Below are positions 41,428 to 51,664 of a stretch of 64,000 nt of DNA, in pieces (position 1 is the stretch's first letter; each line of letters begins with the position of its first letter). The DNA is taken from NCBI RefSeq assembly GCF_001597735.1, contig NZ_LUTS01000012.1, forward strand, positions 24,530 to 88,529, written 5' to 3'. A program made the position numbers and the translations under genes. The notes under the pieces were generated by a model. It saw nothing but the letters and a program-made list of their open reading frames with translations, did no database searches and was not told the DNA's origin. Source of the stretch: Neptuniibacter pectenicola. GTDB taxonomy: Bacteria > Pseudomonadota > Gammaproteobacteria > Pseudomonadales > Balneatricaceae.

Positions 41428-42420
41428 TTAACATAGCTTCAACGGTGCTTGATCAAGCATCGCCATCTGCTCTCTTAATTCTAAAATGTGCTCACCCCAA
41501 TACCGCTCCGTGTTAAACCAACTAAAGCTATGGGGAAACGCCGGGTCTTCCCAGCGTTTAGCCAACCACGCGCTATAGTGCATAATTCTCAAACTACGCA
41601 GTACCTCAATTAGACGAAGCTCGGTATGTCTAAACTCATTAAATTCATTATACCCGTCCACAATTTCAGACAACTGAGCTGTCTGCTCAAAACGATCACC
41701 CGATAGGAGCATCCAGATATCCTGCATAGCCGGAGCCATACGCGCGTCATCGAAATCAACAAAGTGAGGCGCATCATCACGCCACAACATATTGCCCGTA
41801 TGACAATCCCCATGAACACGAATTTTCTTTATCTCACCGCACTGCTGGGTAATTTCATCAATCGCTTGCAGCAGGTCCGCCGATACAGATTCATAGGCAG
41901 GTTTAAGGTCCGCAGGAATAAATCTATCGCGAATAAATTCAACACTGTCATAACCAAAATTTTGCGTCGTAATCTCGGGGCGATGGGCAAAAGGTTTAAC
42001 CGCCCCCACCCGATGCATACGGCCAAGTAGTCGACCTAATACAAACAGGTTATCCATATTGTCCAGTTCAGGCGCATGTCCCCCACGCCGAGGAAAAAGT
42101 GAAAACATAAACCCTTGATAATCAAACAACGTCTGCCCCGCCTCATTGACTAAAGGGGTAACAATTGGCAGTTCCTGCTCGGCCAATTCAAAACAGAATT
42201 CATGCTCTTCTAAAATCTGCTCACGACGCCAACGGTTAGGTCGATAGAACTTAGCAATCAGTGGCTCTTTTTCCTCGATGCCGACCTGATAAACACGGTT
42301 TTCATAGCTGTTTAATGGAAATGTCCGACCATCACACCAAAAACCTTGTGTCTCTACAGCATCCATCAAAAACGCAGGCGTCAATCGCTCAAAGGGGTGG
42401 CTCGTATCATGCTCAGACAT
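41428..42420 (-). CDS. srkA: Stress response kinase SrkA (YihE/RdoA)
   Basis: 330-residue eukaryotic-like Ser/Thr kinase of the aminoglycoside-phosphotransferase fold. The start HPFERLTPAFLMDAVETQGF and NSYENRVYQVGIE are family-typical. The catalytic loop IRVHGDCHTGNMLW and the metal-binding HFVDFDDARMAPAMQD are intact. Known members counter cell death under envelope or oxidative stress. In enteric relatives dsbA follows; here it does not. Confidence 0.95.
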   Translation of the reverse strand: MSEHDTSHPFERLTPAFLMDAVETQGFWCDGRTFPLNSYENRVYQVGIEEKEPLIAKFYRPNRWRREQILEEHEFCFELAEQELPIVTPLVNEAGQTLFDYQGFMFSLFPRRGGHAPELDNMDNLFVLGRLLGRMHRVGAVKPFAHRPEITTQNFGYDSVEFIRDRFIPADLKPAYESVSADLLQAIDEITQQCGEIKKIRVHGDCHTGNMLWRDDAPHFVDFDDARMAPAMQDIWMLLSGDRFEQTAQLSEIVDGYNEFNEFRHTELRLIEVLRSLRIMHYSAWLAKRWEDPAFPHSFSWFNTERYWGEHILELREQMAMLDQAPLKLC

Positions 42421-42600
42421 GGAATTTCCAACTATAAATTATAGAGTTACTGAAGATTACGTTTAAGCCTGAAGGCCTGCAAGCCATTAAAGCGCTATTT
42501 TTTAATACGATTTACCACATTAAAAACGATTAAATGCAGGCGCTATGATCAGTTTTTGATATAGTTTCGCAATATCTATATTGAGTACTAAGAGATTGTT

Positions 42601-43158
42601 ATGGCAGGTTCACTGAAAGACCAACTACTAAACATCGGCCTTGTTGATCAGAAGAAAGCGAAAAAGGCCGATTCAGAAAAGAAAAAGCAAAAGAAACAAG
42701 CCAATAAAGCCCGCAAATCCGGCCAAGCAGTGGTTGATGAAAAAGCAGCTAAACAGCAGGCGCTCGAACAGCAACGAAAAGAGAAGCAAGAGCGCGACCG
42801 CTTACTCAATCTACAGCGCGATGAAGAGCGCCAGAATCGAGAGATTGAAGCCCAGTGCCGACAAATGATCATGCAGCAACAGATCAACCTGCCCGATAAC
42901 GCAGAGCTCACATATAACTTTGTTTACGATAAAAAAGTTAAAACCATGTACGTTACAAGCGACCTGCAAGCACAATTAATTCGTGGGCAAGTCGCCATTG
43001 CAACCTTAGATGAAAAGTTTTACTTAATTCCAGATAAGTTTGCAGAAAAAATTGAGCAGCGCATTCCTGACTATGTTATCCGTGTTCAACCTGAAGAAGA
43101 GCCGGATGAAGACGACCCTTATGCGGATTACAAAATACCTGACGACCTCATGTGGTAA
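42601..43158 (+). CDS. DUF2058 (YaiL-like) protein
   Basis: 185 residues. The start MAGSLKDQLLNIGLVDQKK and a long Lys/Gln/Arg-rich coiled-coil region (about 20-100) are typical of YaiL. A small folded C-terminal domain (YNFVYDKKVKTMYVT...KFYLIPDKFAEKI) follows, with an acidic end. Likely cytoplasmic and nucleic-acid or ribosome related by its charge pattern, but function is unknown. Confidence 0.85.
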   Translation: MAGSLKDQLLNIGLVDQKKAKKADSEKKKQKKQANKARKSGQAVVDEKAAKQQALEQQRKEKQERDRLLNLQRDEERQNREIEAQCRQMIMQQQINLPDNAELTYNFVYDKKVKTMYVTSDLQAQLIRGQVAIATLDEKFYLIPDKFAEKIEQRIPDYVIRVQPEEEPDEDDPYADYKIPDDLMW

Positions 43159-43591
43159 CAGGCAGCGCTGAATAGCAAACCGCTGTCTATACACCCCGTT
43201 GTATAGACAGCGTAGCAACAAGATCAACAATACTGTCTACCACCGATTTTTACTTACGGTGCTTACCTGCCGCCCTAACTCCCCCTATCAACTTCACTAA
43301 CCTCCCATAATCCCATAGCTCTATACCTGCCTAGGAACTATATTCATAATGTGCACGTTGTTTTATGATGAGCACTATCGTCAGTTATGCATCACATCTC
43401 TTCTGTTAATCGGCATGTTAACGGGGCTTTTCGACTGATATAGGCCCCCTTGGCTTATGAAAAGAATTCATATACCTCGGTTTGTATTAAAGAGAAGCGC
43501 ACAACTGTCGATAACCCGTTTATTGCTATGCTATGGAAATAAACAAATCTGGGTCATAGGGGCCTAATTTTTGTCTGTGGAGGAATTACCC
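43159..43591. other. Intergenic region with a strong hairpin, 433 bp
   Basis: Contains the perfect 13-bp inverted repeat CGCTGTCTATACA (43181-43193) facing TGTATAGACAGCG (43200-43212) shortly after the DUF2058 gene. It lacks a T tract. The remainder up to 43570 shows nothing I can name. GGAGG before the GTG at 43592 is the ribosome-binding site of the next gene. Confidence 0.5.
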
Positions 43592-44746
43592 GTGCAAGTT
43601 TTATTAAGCAGTCAAGCAGCCTATTCTCAAGTGCGCCAAGAAACCTTGGTGACCGGTGGATTTGCTGATGGCAAAGACAGCAGTGGTCGTTCTGCATCTG
43701 CGGCAGATAAGTTAGTCACCAAACTAGCAGAAAACATCCCAGGAATGAGTGCAGCCGAGATGAAAGGTCTCGATGCTAATGATTACTCACCCGAAAAAGT
43801 AGCCGCTAGAATCTCAGACTTTGTTGCTCAAGGGTTAGAGCAAGCCCGTTCACGCGGAGCATCTGATGCAGATCTAGATCGCATGTACCAAGCCGCCGTA
43901 TCCGGTGTTGAAAAAGGCTTTAAAGAAGCCACCAAGATACTCAATGATCTCAATATGCTGACCGATGATATATCAGCCACGATCGATCAAACAAAAGACC
44001 TTACGTTTGATGCATTAGCCGGTATCGCACCCACCAATACCACAGCCAACACCACAGCATCGACCAGCCAAACATCGATCTCCGCAGCAGAACGTTATGC
44101 CAAAGCGGAGTCGTTCTCAATGGAAGTGATGACGAAAGAAGGCGACAAGGTATCAATCAGCTTTGATAGTGAAGCCAGCATTACCGCCTCTCTTGGTGCC
44201 TATACCGACGGAGAAACCAGCGCGGTATCCTTTGGCGTTGACCGTAATGCCAGCAGCAACTTTAGCTTTAGTGTAGAGGGCGACCTCAATACCGAGGAGT
44301 TAGACGCCCTCACCTCTCTGATGCAAGACATTAACCTGATTGCAGAAGATTTTTACAGCGGTGACGTTCAAGATGCGTTTAACCAAGCCGCTGAATTAGA
44401 AATGGACAAGTCTCAATTGATGAACTTAAATGTAACGATGACCCAGTCGGCAAGTTACTCTGCTGCGGTTGCTTACGAGCAAGTTCAACAGTTAGATAAC
44501 CCACTGGGTGATAATGGACGTCATTTAGGTCAGATGATCCAAAATATGGATCGCATCATGAGCAACCCGGCACTTGGGTTCCTTGAAGACAGCAACCTGT
44601 TCAGCGCTGGCCTATTAGAAAACCTGCTCCATCAAGATGTACGTTACAAAGATGCTGACCAAGAATCCCAGAGCAAACTGGATAATAACTTCGGTTTATT
44701 ACAAGAGATTATGACCCAGTTTGGTCAGGACAACGCAGACGGTTAA
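43592..44746 (+). CDS. DUF5610-like protein
   Basis: The GTG at 43592 sits 7 bp after GGAGG and is the best start; a TTG at 43571 would include the ribosome-binding site. 384 residues. The N-terminal third (GMSAAEMKGLDANDYSPEKVA, then RISDFVAQGLEQARSRGAS) resembles DUF5610. The middle is a Thr/Ser-rich linker followed by a beta-rich part and a helical C-terminus. No signal peptide or membrane segment. Function unknown. Ends at a clear terminator. Confidence 0.75.
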   Translation: MQVLLSSQAAYSQVRQETLVTGGFADGKDSSGRSASAADKLVTKLAENIPGMSAAEMKGLDANDYSPEKVAARISDFVAQGLEQARSRGASDADLDRMYQAAVSGVEKGFKEATKILNDLNMLTDDISATIDQTKDLTFDALAGIAPTNTTANTTASTSQTSISAAERYAKAESFSMEVMTKEGDKVSISFDSEASITASLGAYTDGETSAVSFGVDRNASSNFSFSVEGDLNTEELDALTSLMQDINLIAEDFYSGDVQDAFNQAAELEMDKSQLMNLNVTMTQSASYSAAVAYEQVQQLDNPLGDNGRHLGQMIQNMDRIMSNPALGFLEDSNLFSAGLLENLLHQDVRYKDADQESQSKLDNNFGLLQEIMTQFGQDNADG

Positions 44747-44776
44747 CCCCCCTTCTTAATCGCTGCACTATACGTT

Positions 44777-44807
44777 AAACCGGTCTTATTTAAGGCCGGT
44801 TTTTTTT
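44777..44807 (+). terminator. Terminator after the DUF5610-like gene
   Basis: AAACCGGTCTT pairs with AAGGCCGGTTT (11 bp, one G-T pair), followed by a run of T. Confidence 0.85.
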
Positions 44808-44874
44808 AGCCTCCCATCCATAGGCAAGGGCTGATATGATCGGCCCTATATTCATCGCCATTTGATTAATACCT

Positions 44875-46635
44875 ATGTCCGCCCCTTTTAAGCTCCGCCC
44901 CTATCAACAAGACGCCGTAGACGCCACCCTACAGCACTTTCGTAAAACCGATGATGCAGCGGTCATTGTACTGCCAACCGGTGCAGGAAAGAGCTTAGTG
45001 ATCGCTGAGTTAGCCAACCTCGCAAAACGAAAAATACTGGTACTCGCCCACGTTAAAGAACTGGTCGAGCAAAACCATGCAAAATATGAAAGCTACGGAC
45101 TCAGCGGCGGTATTTTTTCAGCGGGCTTAAAGCGCAAAGAAAACGACCAACAAGTCACCTTTGCCAGCATTCAATCGGCCTCAGCAAACCTTGACCGTTT
45201 TTCAACGGAATACTCCTTGCTGATTATTGATGAATGCCACCGCTTAAATGATGATGAAAACAGCCAATACGGTAAAATTATCGGTCAACTGCGTTCGCGC
45301 AACCCCCGCTTAAAAGTATTGGGCCTAACCGCCACACCTTACCGATTGGGGATGGGATGGATCTACCAATACCATTACCGGGGATTCGCACGTAGCAGTG
45401 AGGCAAAGCCCTTTAAATATTGTATCTACGAACTGCCGTTAAGCTTTATGATCCGTAAAGGCTACCTCACACCACCTAACTGCGTTGATGCCACGATCAC
45501 CCAGTATGACTTCTCCGCCCTTACGACTAACCGCTTTGGCAACTATGCCGAAACCGACGTTAATCAATTACTCGGCAAACACCCCCGTGTTACAGAAACC
45601 ATTATTGAACAAGTACATGAACTGGCCGAAAACCGCCAAGGGGTAATGATATTTGCGGCGACCGTAAAGCATGCAAACGAAATCTGCGGCTACCTGCCCG
45701 CAGCACAAACCGCCTTAATTACAGGGGCTACCGACAACAAAGCGCGTGATCAACTGATACAACGCTTTAAGCAGAAAAAACTAAAATTTCTGGTCAATGT
45801 ATCGGTTCTAACCACAGGGTTTGATGCGCCGCACGTAGATTTTATTGCCATCTTACGCCCAACCCAATCGGTGAGCCTGTATCAGCAAATTGTGGGCCGG
45901 GGTCTTCGCCTCGCCGAAGGAAAAACCGATTGCCTAGTGATTGATTATGCGGGTAATCATTTTAATCTACACCACCCTGAAGTGGGGGAAAAAAAGCCGA
46001 ATCCCGATACAGACCCCGTACAAGTATTCTGTCCCAGCTGCGGTTTTGCCAATATATTCTGGGGAAAAACCGACGCAGAAGGAAACGTCATCGAACATTA
46101 TGGTCGTCGCTGCCAAGGCCTGCTCGAATTTGACCCTAGCCAAACCATACAACAGGAACCCCAACAATGTGACTATCGCTTTAGGTTTAAGGAGTGCCCC
46201 CACTGTAATGCGGAAAATGATATAGCCGCACGCAACTGTCACCGCTGTAAAATGGCGATCATTGATCCCGATGATCAACTAAAAAACGCATTAAAGCTCA
46301 AAGATGCCATGGTGATTCGCTGCTCGGGTATGGTACTCAGCACCGAACAAGCACGCTTAAAAGTCACCTATCACGGTGAAGAGGGTGAAGAGCTAAACGA
46401 ATATTTTGATTTCACAAAGCCCGCACAAAAAGCCATCTTTAACACGCAATTTGGTAAACGTATCGCCAATGCCCAAACACCTAAAGCCCTACAAAGTGTT
46501 GCCGATGTACTCGCCATCGAACCACAACTGACCGCACCGGATTTTGTCATCGCTCGTAAACAGAAACACTACTGGCGCGTTCAAGAACGGATCTTTGATT
46601 ACGAAGGCCGACACCGTAAAGCAAACCAGCTTTAA
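44875..46635 (+). CDS. radD: RadD/YejH-type superfamily 2 helicase
   Basis: 586 residues. Helicase motifs: Q-like [13 protein letters not shown], Walker A LPTGAGKS, motif [11 protein letters not shown], motif [13 protein letters not shown], and motif [18 protein letters not shown]-terminal zinc-ribbon region follows ([11 protein letters not shown], then [19 protein letters not shown]). This layout is that of RadD, which helps repair double-strand breaks and cross-over intermediates. Confidence 0.93.
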   Translation: MSAPFKLRPYQQDAVDATLQHFRKTDDAAVIVLPTGAGKSLVIAELANLAKRKILVLAHVKELVEQNHAKYESYGLSGGIFSAGLKRKENDQQVTFASIQSASANLDRFSTEYSLLIIDECHRLNDDENSQYGKIIGQLRSRNPRLKVLGLTATPYRLGMGWIYQYHYRGFARSSEAKPFKYCIYELPLSFMIRKGYLTPPNCVDATITQYDFSALTTNRFGNYAETDVNQLLGKHPRVTETIIEQVHELAENRQGVMIFAATVKHANEICGYLPAAQTALITGATDNKARDQLIQRFKQKKLKFLVNVSVLTTGFDAPHVDFIAILRPTQSVSLYQQIVGRGLRLAEGKTDCLVIDYAGNHFNLHHPEVGEKKPNPDTDPVQVFCPSCGFANIFWGKTDAEGNVIEHYGRRCQGLLEFDPSQTIQQEPQQCDYRFRFKECPHCNAENDIAARNCHRCKMAIIDPDDQLKNALKLKDAMVIRCSGMVLSTEQARLKVTYHGEEGEELNEYFDFTKPAQKAIFNTQFGKRIANAQTPKALQSVADVLAIEPQLTAPDFVIARKQKHYWRVQERIFDYEGRHRKANQL

Positions 46636-46730
46636 AATAGGCGTTCAGCCACTATCGACGTTTATCGGTTTAAACCGAAACGTAAAGAACCCGGTAGCGA
46701 GCGACTAGGCCGTGTATTAACCATCTATCA

Positions 46731-47525
46731 CTAAAGCGGCGATAACATACGTTCAACTCTGATATCCATACGCATTAGATCCACTGGATCACCGAATTGG
46801 CTGTAGATCGCCACATCAGCAGCATCGCGACCATAAGCGATCGCGACACGTCCACCATACCGGCTAGTCTGAGTCGGATCGAATGCATACCAGCGCCCTC
46901 CGACATACGCTTCAAACCAAGCGTGAAGGTCCATAGGTTCCAGCCCCTCAAGATAACCAACAACCATGCGCGCGGGGATCGACAAAGCACGACAACAGGC
47001 GATACCTAAATGGGCCATGTCCCGGCAAACCGCTTCTGATTTTTCATTCACTTCACAAGCACTAATGATCTCCTGGCCGCTCCCAGGCGAGTAGCGCAGT
47101 GTTTGGCGAATATAATCAATAATAGCCGTGCACTGATCATATCCCGGCGCTACGCCGACAACGAGTGATTGCGCTAATTGGATGAAACGATCCGACTCAC
47201 AAAATCGGCTGGGGAGTAGAAATGGCAGTGTATCTTCAGGTAGGTTTTGCACTTCAACAAAGGGGGCGCCTTGCGCTACATCGAAGGCATCCGCACATTC
47301 GATATTAACTGATGTATAGACAGAAAAAGGGCCAGCGGGTGCTACTACCCGTTGACATAAGTTACCAAAGGGGTCGGTAAACTCCACCGCCATAACACTC
47401 GGTGAAAACTCATACTGCTCACGGGCGACCCACTGCTGCCGCCCACTGCGAGGACGAAGCATGAGTAAAAAGGGGGTAGCTACAGGGATATTGAAGTCAA
47501 GAACACACGAAACATGTAACCACAT
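46731..47525 (-). CDS. Transglutaminase-like cysteine peptidase-fold protein
   Basis: 264 residues. The catalytic triad is visible: Cys in [18 protein letters not shown], His in [13 protein letters not shown] and Asp in [12 protein letters not shown]. The N-terminal half is a beta region ([15 protein letters not shown]) as in bacterial transglutaminase-like proteins. No signal peptide, so cytoplasmic. A second member of the family lies 3 kb away at 50637-51488; both are on the minus strand. Confidence 0.88.
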   Translation of the reverse strand: MWLHVSCVLDFNIPVATPFLLMLRPRSGRQQWVAREQYEFSPSVMAVEFTDPFGNLCQRVVAPAGPFSVYTSVNIECADAFDVAQGAPFVEVQNLPEDTLPFLLPSRFCESDRFIQLAQSLVVGVAPGYDQCTAIIDYIRQTLRYSPGSGQEIISACEVNEKSEAVCRDMAHLGIACCRALSIPARMVVGYLEGLEPMDLHAWFEAYVGGRWYAFDPTQTSRYGGRVAIAYGRDAADVAIYSQFGDPVDLMRMDIRVERMLSPL

Positions 47526-48007
47526 GAGAAAATCCTGATTAAAGTTAAGTCAAAGGAATTCTATACTCTAAACTGCTTCACAACGGCACGATCCTATTAG
47601 ACATCGCCCTTCGTTCTTTAAGTACCTAATTATATCTAGCACATCACCTCCACTGCCGCTAGCACTATGGATGAAAAGTGCACGTTAAAGCCTAGAACCG
47701 CTTATAAATAGACGAATAGAACGCTGACGAGCAAGTAATGCTATTTTATTCGCAATAATATTTATTTCCTCAAGCTATTAAAAGAAAACCCCTTATAACT
47801 AAAACAACCTTTATAGGGCAAATCAATCTTAGAACTGCTCCTGAGAATCGGTATAATCCTGCTCTAAATTTAGTGGGGTTCCCTACCCGGTAACGCCCTA
47901 TCCATTTATCAACCTGCATTTCAAAAGAACCGTAGGTTTTTTCCTTACTGGTTAGCTTAATTAACAGACGCTAATCCGTAACGAGTTTCATTATCTTGGA
48001 GCCTGAA
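47526..48007. other. Intergenic region before the NhaC-family gene, 482 bp
   Basis: A long AT-rich leader region between divergent genes. I looked for a lysine riboswitch, since some NhaC-family carriers have one, and did not find its conserved blocks. GGAG stands 9 bp before the ATG at 48008. Nothing else can be named. Confidence 0.45.
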
Positions 48008-49333
48008 ATGAGAGCTAACCCGCTCGCACTACTCCCTCTGCTACTCTTTCTTGCCTTATTTATTGGCAGCGGCGTCTATTACCAGTCCATTAATGTAGAT
48101 TACGCCTTCTATCAAATATCCGCGCCCGTCGCGATTTTACCCGCAATTGTATTGGCGTTACTGCTTGGCCGTGGGGCACTCAATGCACGCCTAGACACCT
48201 TTATCAAAGGTGTGGGTGATAGCAATATTATTACCATGTGCCTTATCTACCTGCTAGCGGGCGCCTTCGCTAGCGTTGCCAAAGCGGTCGGCGGTGTTGA
48301 TGCAACGGTTAACTTTGGCCTGAGTTTTATTCCTGCACAACTTGTTCTCCCCGGCCTGTTTGTTATTACCGCGTTTATCGCCACCGCAATGGGCACATCA
48401 ATGGGGACCATTGCTGCAATGACGCCTATCGCCTTAGGACTAACAGAGGTCAGTGATCTATCCCTTCCCCTTTGTGTCGGTGCTGTCGTCGGGGGTGCAA
48501 TGTTTGGGGACAACCTATCGATCATCTCAGATACCACCATCGCAGCAACCCGATCCCAAGGGTGTAACATGCGCGACAAATTCCGCATGAACTTTAAAAT
48601 CGCCCTGCCCGCCGCACTCATCACATTAATCTGGCTCTACCTGCAGGGAACCGATGCCAACATTAACCAAAGCACCGATTATCAACTACTTAAAGTGCTG
48701 CCTTATCTGATCGTACTTACGATGGCACTCACCGGCTTTAATGTATTTTTGGTACTGTTTAGCGGCATTCTACTTGCCGGCGCCATCGGCCTAAGCGAGC
48801 TAGAAACCTACTCAATTGCTCAATACTCCAAAGATATCTATGCAGGCTATACCGGCATGCAAGAGATCATGATTTTATCGATGCTAATCGGTGGTCTAGG
48901 CGCACTCATGAAAGCACAGGGAGGGTTAGAGTTTTTAGGTCGCCAGATCGAGCGACTCACCTCTAAAGGTGATCATACTGCCGTTAATCCAAAAGCAGGT
49001 GAAGCCGCCATTAGCGCGGCGGTTGTACTCACAAACATCTGCACCGCCAATAACACCATTGCCATTATTATCTGCGGTAGCTTGGCGAGAGATATTGCCG
49101 AACGTCAGCAGGTAGACCCCCGCCGTAGTGCCTGCCTCATGGATATATTTTCCTGCGTAGTACAAGGGCTATTGCCTTATGGCGCCCAAATATTATTAGC
49201 AGGCTCCATTGCGGGGCTTTCGCCACTGATCATTATTGGCAACATCCACTACACGTGGTTATTAGCCATTATCGCTATAGGCACGATTATCTTTGGCAAA
49301 TACTCAGCAACGACACAACCCCGTACCGGTTAA
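48008..49333 (+). CDS. NhaC-family Na+/H+ antiporter-like transporter
   Basis: 441 residues with about eleven membrane segments. The family core MGTSMGTIAAMTPIALG and GGAMFGDNLSIISDTTIAA is well preserved, as is NICTANNTIAIII near the end. The family includes sodium/proton antiporters and amino-acid carriers, so the substrate is open. The ATG at 48008 is preferred over a TTG at 47996. Confidence 0.88.
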   Translation: MRANPLALLPLLLFLALFIGSGVYYQSINVDYAFYQISAPVAILPAIVLALLLGRGALNARLDTFIKGVGDSNIITMCLIYLLAGAFASVAKAVGGVDATVNFGLSFIPAQLVLPGLFVITAFIATAMGTSMGTIAAMTPIALGLTEVSDLSLPLCVGAVVGGAMFGDNLSIISDTTIAATRSQGCNMRDKFRMNFKIALPAALITLIWLYLQGTDANINQSTDYQLLKVLPYLIVLTMALTGFNVFLVLFSGILLAGAIGLSELETYSIAQYSKDIYAGYTGMQEIMILSMLIGGLGALMKAQGGLEFLGRQIERLTSKGDHTAVNPKAGEAAISAAVVLTNICTANNTIAIIICGSLARDIAERQQVDPRRSACLMDIFSCVVQGLLPYGAQILLAGSIAGLSPLIIIGNIHYTWLLAIIAIGTIIFGKYSATTQPRTG

Positions 49334-49405
49334 CCTCCCTAAGGAGGCTAACCTTTGGCCTAAGGTGTGTCTGATCAATCAGCGAGCTTGTAGGGGGCAA
49401 GCCGC

Positions 49406-49741
49406 CTACAAACGGCGGCTTAAGGTACTAGGTACAAACAGCAAATTTGGGTTGGCATGCAGGTTTACGCTGCCAGCCTGAGTGGGGTTGTTATGGCTCA
49501 AGGTTGAAGAGGTAGCGGCAGCAGCGAGGTTTAAATAACCATTCATATCAAATGGCCCTCCCTTAATAACCCTAGGCTCCTGTCTCGACTGAACAGACCC
49601 TACAACCGCGGTCTTGTTCAAATAGCCAGCCATATCATAAAAGCCACCTTTGTATTCAGTAGAAGCAGCCCCTGAATCTGCAGCAGCAGATAACGAAAAA
49701 ATCAGCGCCGAAAAACAACCTATTCCTATTTTTATATTCAT
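49406..49741 (-). CDS. Small exported protein with a repeated KGGxxDMxGYLN motif
   Basis: 111 residues. A signal peptide ends near residue 22 (SLSAAA). Two copies of a short motif follow: YKGGFYDMAGYLNKTA and IKGGPFDMNGYLNLAA, about 35 residues apart. The rest is Ser/Asn/Leu-rich. No family recognised. A perfect 8-bp inverted repeat (AAGCCGCC/GGCGGCTT) overlaps its stop codon. Confidence 0.6.
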   Translation of the reverse strand: MNIKIGIGCFSALIFSLSAAADSGAASTEYKGGFYDMAGYLNKTAVVGSVQSRQEPRVIKGGPFDMNGYLNLAAAATSSTLSHNNPTQAGSVNLHANPNLLFVPSTLSRRL

Positions 49742-50461
49742 AACACAGCCTGCATACGGTTAATGGTCGATTGCCCTTTTTACAAGGTAAAAAGCGTTTC
49801 GGTATGAAGGTGCAGGGACAGTGCCAATTCGTTCATAAATAAAACTGGTAGCCAATAATGACTATTTCTCACTATTTAAATCAATTGGTTACAAATAAAC
49901 CCTAAAAACGGTTTAGTTCCCACAAAAAGAAGAGTAACGCGAAGTCTGTTCCACTTCCGCCACAACGAATATAACAGCTGTAGCAATAAAGCTACGGTGT
50001 TATTGTTTTTTGGATTCAGTCGATAACAAGCTACATAAAGCGTGCAGCCTCATATCACCCCAGGTAGACTTTAATTCGGCCTTTGGACAAAGACGGGTTT
50101 CCTACAAGAACTCCCTAATGCATGAAGCCAGCCTGTGAGCGAAAGGTTAATAGAGAATGCGGGGCTTAACGTTAGGTTATTTAAGCATGCCTGTCCCAAT
50201 AATTAGTGAGCGAAAGGTTAATAGAGAATGCGGGGCTTAACGTTAGGTTATTTAAGCATGCCTGTCCCAATAATTAAGCAGTCCCAGTAATTAAAAACTA
50301 ATGGTAATATCACCTAAAAAGGGTAATTAATCGATTCTAAAACAGCGTACCCACCGCGCCAATTCTGTCTTTATATTAGTGGTTTCGGTAGATCGAAAAA
50401 TTTAACTCAACGCATTCCCATCAATACGTACGACCAAGGAAGCGCAATAAGAGGGACACTA
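49742..50461. other. Gene-poor region with a tandem duplication, 720 bp
   Basis: No credible gene. It holds an exact 71-bp direct duplication (50135-50276) and a poorly conserved AT-rich background. The next frame starts at 50462. Confidence 0.55.
50135..50276. repeat. Exact 71-bp tandem duplication
   Basis: Unit 1 at 50135-50205 and unit 2 at 50206-50276 are identical. Each unit starts with GTGAGCGAAAGG and ends with GCCTGTCCCAATAATTA. Part of the unit (TTTAAGCATGCCTGTCCCA) recurs in inverted form near 52246-52264 with one change. Confidence 0.92.
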
Positions 50462-50707
50462 ATGACTATTGTAATGAATGGCGTACTCCCCTTTGTTTTG
50501 ACCATAATGCTCGCTTGCACCTCTCTTTATTCATCTGCCACGGAACATGAAACAGATGCGCTCAAAGAGATCATGACAAGTCTGGAAAATGCCTATGGAA
50601 CCCCCTCCGCTTTCCTTGTTAGCAATTTACACCGTTTTAACATTCACTCACCCAAACACCCACGTCCATTTTTGACTCAGCTGCGCCCGCATATGAGCCA
50701 GATATAG
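50462..50707 (+). CDS. Short exported-protein frame, probably truncated
   Basis: 81 codons starting with GAGGG and ATG. It opens with a signal-peptide-like or membrane segment (GVLPFVLTIMLACTSLYSSA). The last ~24 codons run antisense through the 3' end of the transglutaminase-like gene, which makes them doubtful. It could be the remains of a longer gene whose end was lost when the two genes were joined, or a chance frame. Confidence 0.35.
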   Translation: MTIVMNGVLPFVLTIMLACTSLYSSATEHETDALKEIMTSLENAYGTPSAFLVSNLHRFNIHSPKHPRPFLTQLRPHMSQI

Positions 50708-51488
50708 GCGGCACCGCTTCAGCCAAACGTGATACGGCCACAGGAATATGATCCGTGCCGACAATATCACCGATGGTTGGATCAAAGCCCTTCCAGCCGC
50801 CGCCCGGCAAATAGACTTCGGCCCAGGCATGGGTCGAACCCACCTGATTAGACATCAACGGCGCATGCAGATAGCCACTGACAAATCGCGCCGCAAAACC
50901 GAGGCACTTAACCGCTTCCATAAAGAGCAAGGCGAAATCACGACAAGAGCCCGACCCGAGCGATAAGGTCTCCTCGGCGGATTGCACACCCGGCTCCTCT
51001 CTCACCTTATACTCCAAGGTATTATGGATAGTCTCCGTCAACCGCTGCAATAAGGTATAGGTTTGTACCGCCTCGCCAGTTTGCCAAACATCGAAGATCC
51101 AGTTGTTTAACAGGATTCGGGTGTTTTCATCGGGCAGCACGCGATAAGGTGACAGCAGAAACTGATCGCTTTCGTGATATGAAAAAGGATAATTAATCGC
51201 ATAATCTGCCACCAAAAAATCTAAGGGGGACTCATTATATTGCTGAATCACCACCTCGCTTTCGATCGTCAATTGTTGCGTTGGGTTGCTAAAATTGGCA
51301 ATCGCTACCGAGTTACCTTCTACATCTCGATGCCAATATATTTTTGCATCGGGCGTGACCTGCAGCGAGAAAGACTCGATACGCAGTTCATGATCTTCTC
51401 GAGGTCGCAATAGCAGATGGTGCGCGCCCAAGGTCACCCAGTCTGTATAGTTGTAGTAGGTACGATGAATAATTTTATAACGTTTCAT
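50637..51488 (-). CDS. Transglutaminase-like protein with bacterial N-terminal domain
   Basis: 283 residues. The N-terminal domain (YKIIHRTYYNYTDWVTLGAHH, then LLLRPREDHELRIESFSL) is the bacterial transglutaminase-like region. The catalytic triad is in GSGSCRDFALLFMEAVKCLG (Cys), GSTHAWAEVYLPGGGW (His) and KGFDPTIGD (Asp). The ATG at 51488 with GGGGCATT upstream is preferred. Cytoplasmic by lack of a signal. Distantly related to the product of 46731-47525. Confidence 0.9.
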   Translation of the reverse strand: MKRYKIIHRTYYNYTDWVTLGAHHLLLRPREDHELRIESFSLQVTPDAKIYWHRDVEGNSVAIANFSNPTQQLTIESEVVIQQYNESPLDFLVADYAINYPFSYHESDQFLLSPYRVLPDENTRILLNNWIFDVWQTGEAVQTYTLLQRLTETIHNTLEYKVREEPGVQSAEETLSLGSGSCRDFALLFMEAVKCLGFAARFVSGYLHAPLMSNQVGSTHAWAEVYLPGGGWKGFDPTIGDIVGTDHIPVAVSRLAEAVPPISGSYAGAAESKMDVGVWVSEC

Positions 51489-51664
51489 AATGCCCCAAAA
51501 ATGACAGTTCAAACTTACATAAGAGAACCTTACAGCCAACCTAAAAGATCATATAAAACTCACCGACCTAAATAAGCGTTACATCAATTCATAGACAACC
51601 CAAAGTGAATTAAAGCTTGATGCTTATTGTGGCCAGGACGCATGCCTTACAAATACAATAAGCC

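Noticed and set aside
47526..48007. Possible lysine riboswitch before the NhaC-family gene
   Set aside because: Some family members have one, but the conserved lysine-element blocks are not found in this leader.
49401..49420. AAGCCGCC/GGCGGCTT as a terminator
   Set aside because: Neither strand has a T tract after it, and it overlaps the stop codon of the small exported protein.
50135..50276. attC site, because the unit contains CTTAACGTTAGG
   Set aside because: The two boxes stand back to back with no stem between them. The 71-bp unit is a simple tandem duplication.
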